Shown in pieces: positions 63,531 through 64,000 of a DNA stretch of 64,000 nt; position 1 is the first letter of the stretch, and every line of letters starts with the position of its first letter. The DNA is taken from NCBI GenBank assembly GCA_011037195.1, contig JAAEAF010002732.1, positions 1 to 64,000 on the forward strand, in the 5' to 3' direction. The notes under the pieces were generated by a model. That model saw only the letters and a program-made list of their open reading frames with translations. It was not told where the DNA came from and made no database searches. Both the position numbers and the translations under genes were made by a program. The DNA comes from Triatoma infestans (lineage: Eukaryota > Arthropoda > Insecta > Hemiptera > Reduviidae).

Positions 63531-64000
63531 CTCCAGTTTACAATGTTTTTTTTTTTCGAAAAATGGAGAACTGTTTATTCGATTTATAAAGTTTGAACCG
63601 GAGCAAAAGAAGGTTGCCGCGCATTGCTCTAATATAACCGGATGCTTTGGTAGACGACTCACTTCTGTGTACAAATAAACAGATACCAAGGGATCAGCAG
63701 ATCCTTCAGGGCGCAGTGGGTTTGTTTTGTAGCCATTCCTTCCATATCATCATCATACATGCCATAATAATAATATACTGGAAATAATAATATAAAGAAT
63801 GTTACATTCAAGCCTACAATATTTCAAAGCAGTGCTGCCAACACCAACTTGGTTATGACGTTAAAAATCAGCTAATATTTAGTTGTAGCTTAAAAATTAA
63901 TGTGTAATTAAGACACTAATTACATTTAAGTATATAAAACTTATTACTATGAAGAAGTACGAGGATGTAGTCCCTTGTGAATTTTGTTTTTGTGCAAAAG
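63531..64000. other. terminal interval without a recognisable gene
   Basis: It contains a T-run near 63548 and A+T-rich sequence. A minus-strand frame at 63453-63689 partly overlaps the H-family fragment and has no motif. Confidence 0.45.

Overview
The window is a gene-poor, A+T-rich, transposon-packed stretch of an animal nuclear genome, almost certainly an insect and possibly a hemipteran (weakly supported). The evidence is a Polinton/Maverick relic, R1-like, Jockey-like, RTE-like and L1-style ORF1/ORF2 non-LTR elements, a Ty3/Gypsy relic, and short AACCT runs that fit arthropod TTAGG-type repeats. I recognise no host gene, rRNA gene or functional tRNA gene. Nearly all coding capacity belongs to mobile elements, and most of it is broken.

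Layout. 1-5712 is a damaged Polinton: capsid-side genes on the minus strand (major capsid fragment, capsid-associated protein, adenain-like protease, phospholipase-domain minor capsid protein), a divergent TATA-bearing spacer, then packaging ATPase, two accessory proteins and a chromodomain integrase on the plus strand, and two unknown proteins on the minus strand. No DNA polymerase B is present. 6-8.1 kb holds short dispersed repeats. 8.3-13.3 kb holds two R1-like relics on the minus strand, each interrupted by a plus-strand non-LTR fragment with a clear target-site duplication. 13.3-24.6 kb is a nested stack: a copy of dispersed repeat X was split by non-LTR element E (minus), and E was then split by an intact non-LTR element D (plus, about 4.9 kb) and by a hammerhead-bearing foldback element. 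24.7-27.3 kb holds an inverted-repeat element, a short tandem array and another X copy. 27.4-29.8 kb is an R1-like relic. 29.8-35.7 kb has no recognisable gene. 35.7-37.8 kb is an internally deleted R1-like element with a DUF4780-type ORF1. 38.3-41.9 kb is a Gypsy relic. 42.9-46.2 kb is a nearly complete RTE-like element inserted in an X copy. 47-58 kb contains X copies, foldback elements and unassigned DNA. 58.5-62.4 kb is a non-LTR element with RNase H, and 63.1-63.5 kb is a deleted copy of the same family.

Most notable. (1) A family of short foldback elements (complete copies at 14.7, 48.2 and 54.3 kb, single arms elsewhere) whose arms carry a 38-nt hammerhead ribozyme core with a minimal, partly self-complementary stem III. 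This resembles the small dimer-acting hammerheads known from Penelope-like retroelements. (2) Intact element D is flanked by a 524-bp direct duplication of its target, far longer than usual. (3) ORF1 and ORF2 of D meet at a canonical A AAA AAG slippery heptamer directly followed by the ORF1 stop, and ORF2 has no useful ATG, which points to -1 frameshifting. (4) Repeat X, at a dozen or more places, has 15-bp inverted repeats near its ends, an end hairpin and internal 270-290-bp modules.

All coordinates come from reading the sequence by eye. Family names are from recognisable motifs, not from a search.
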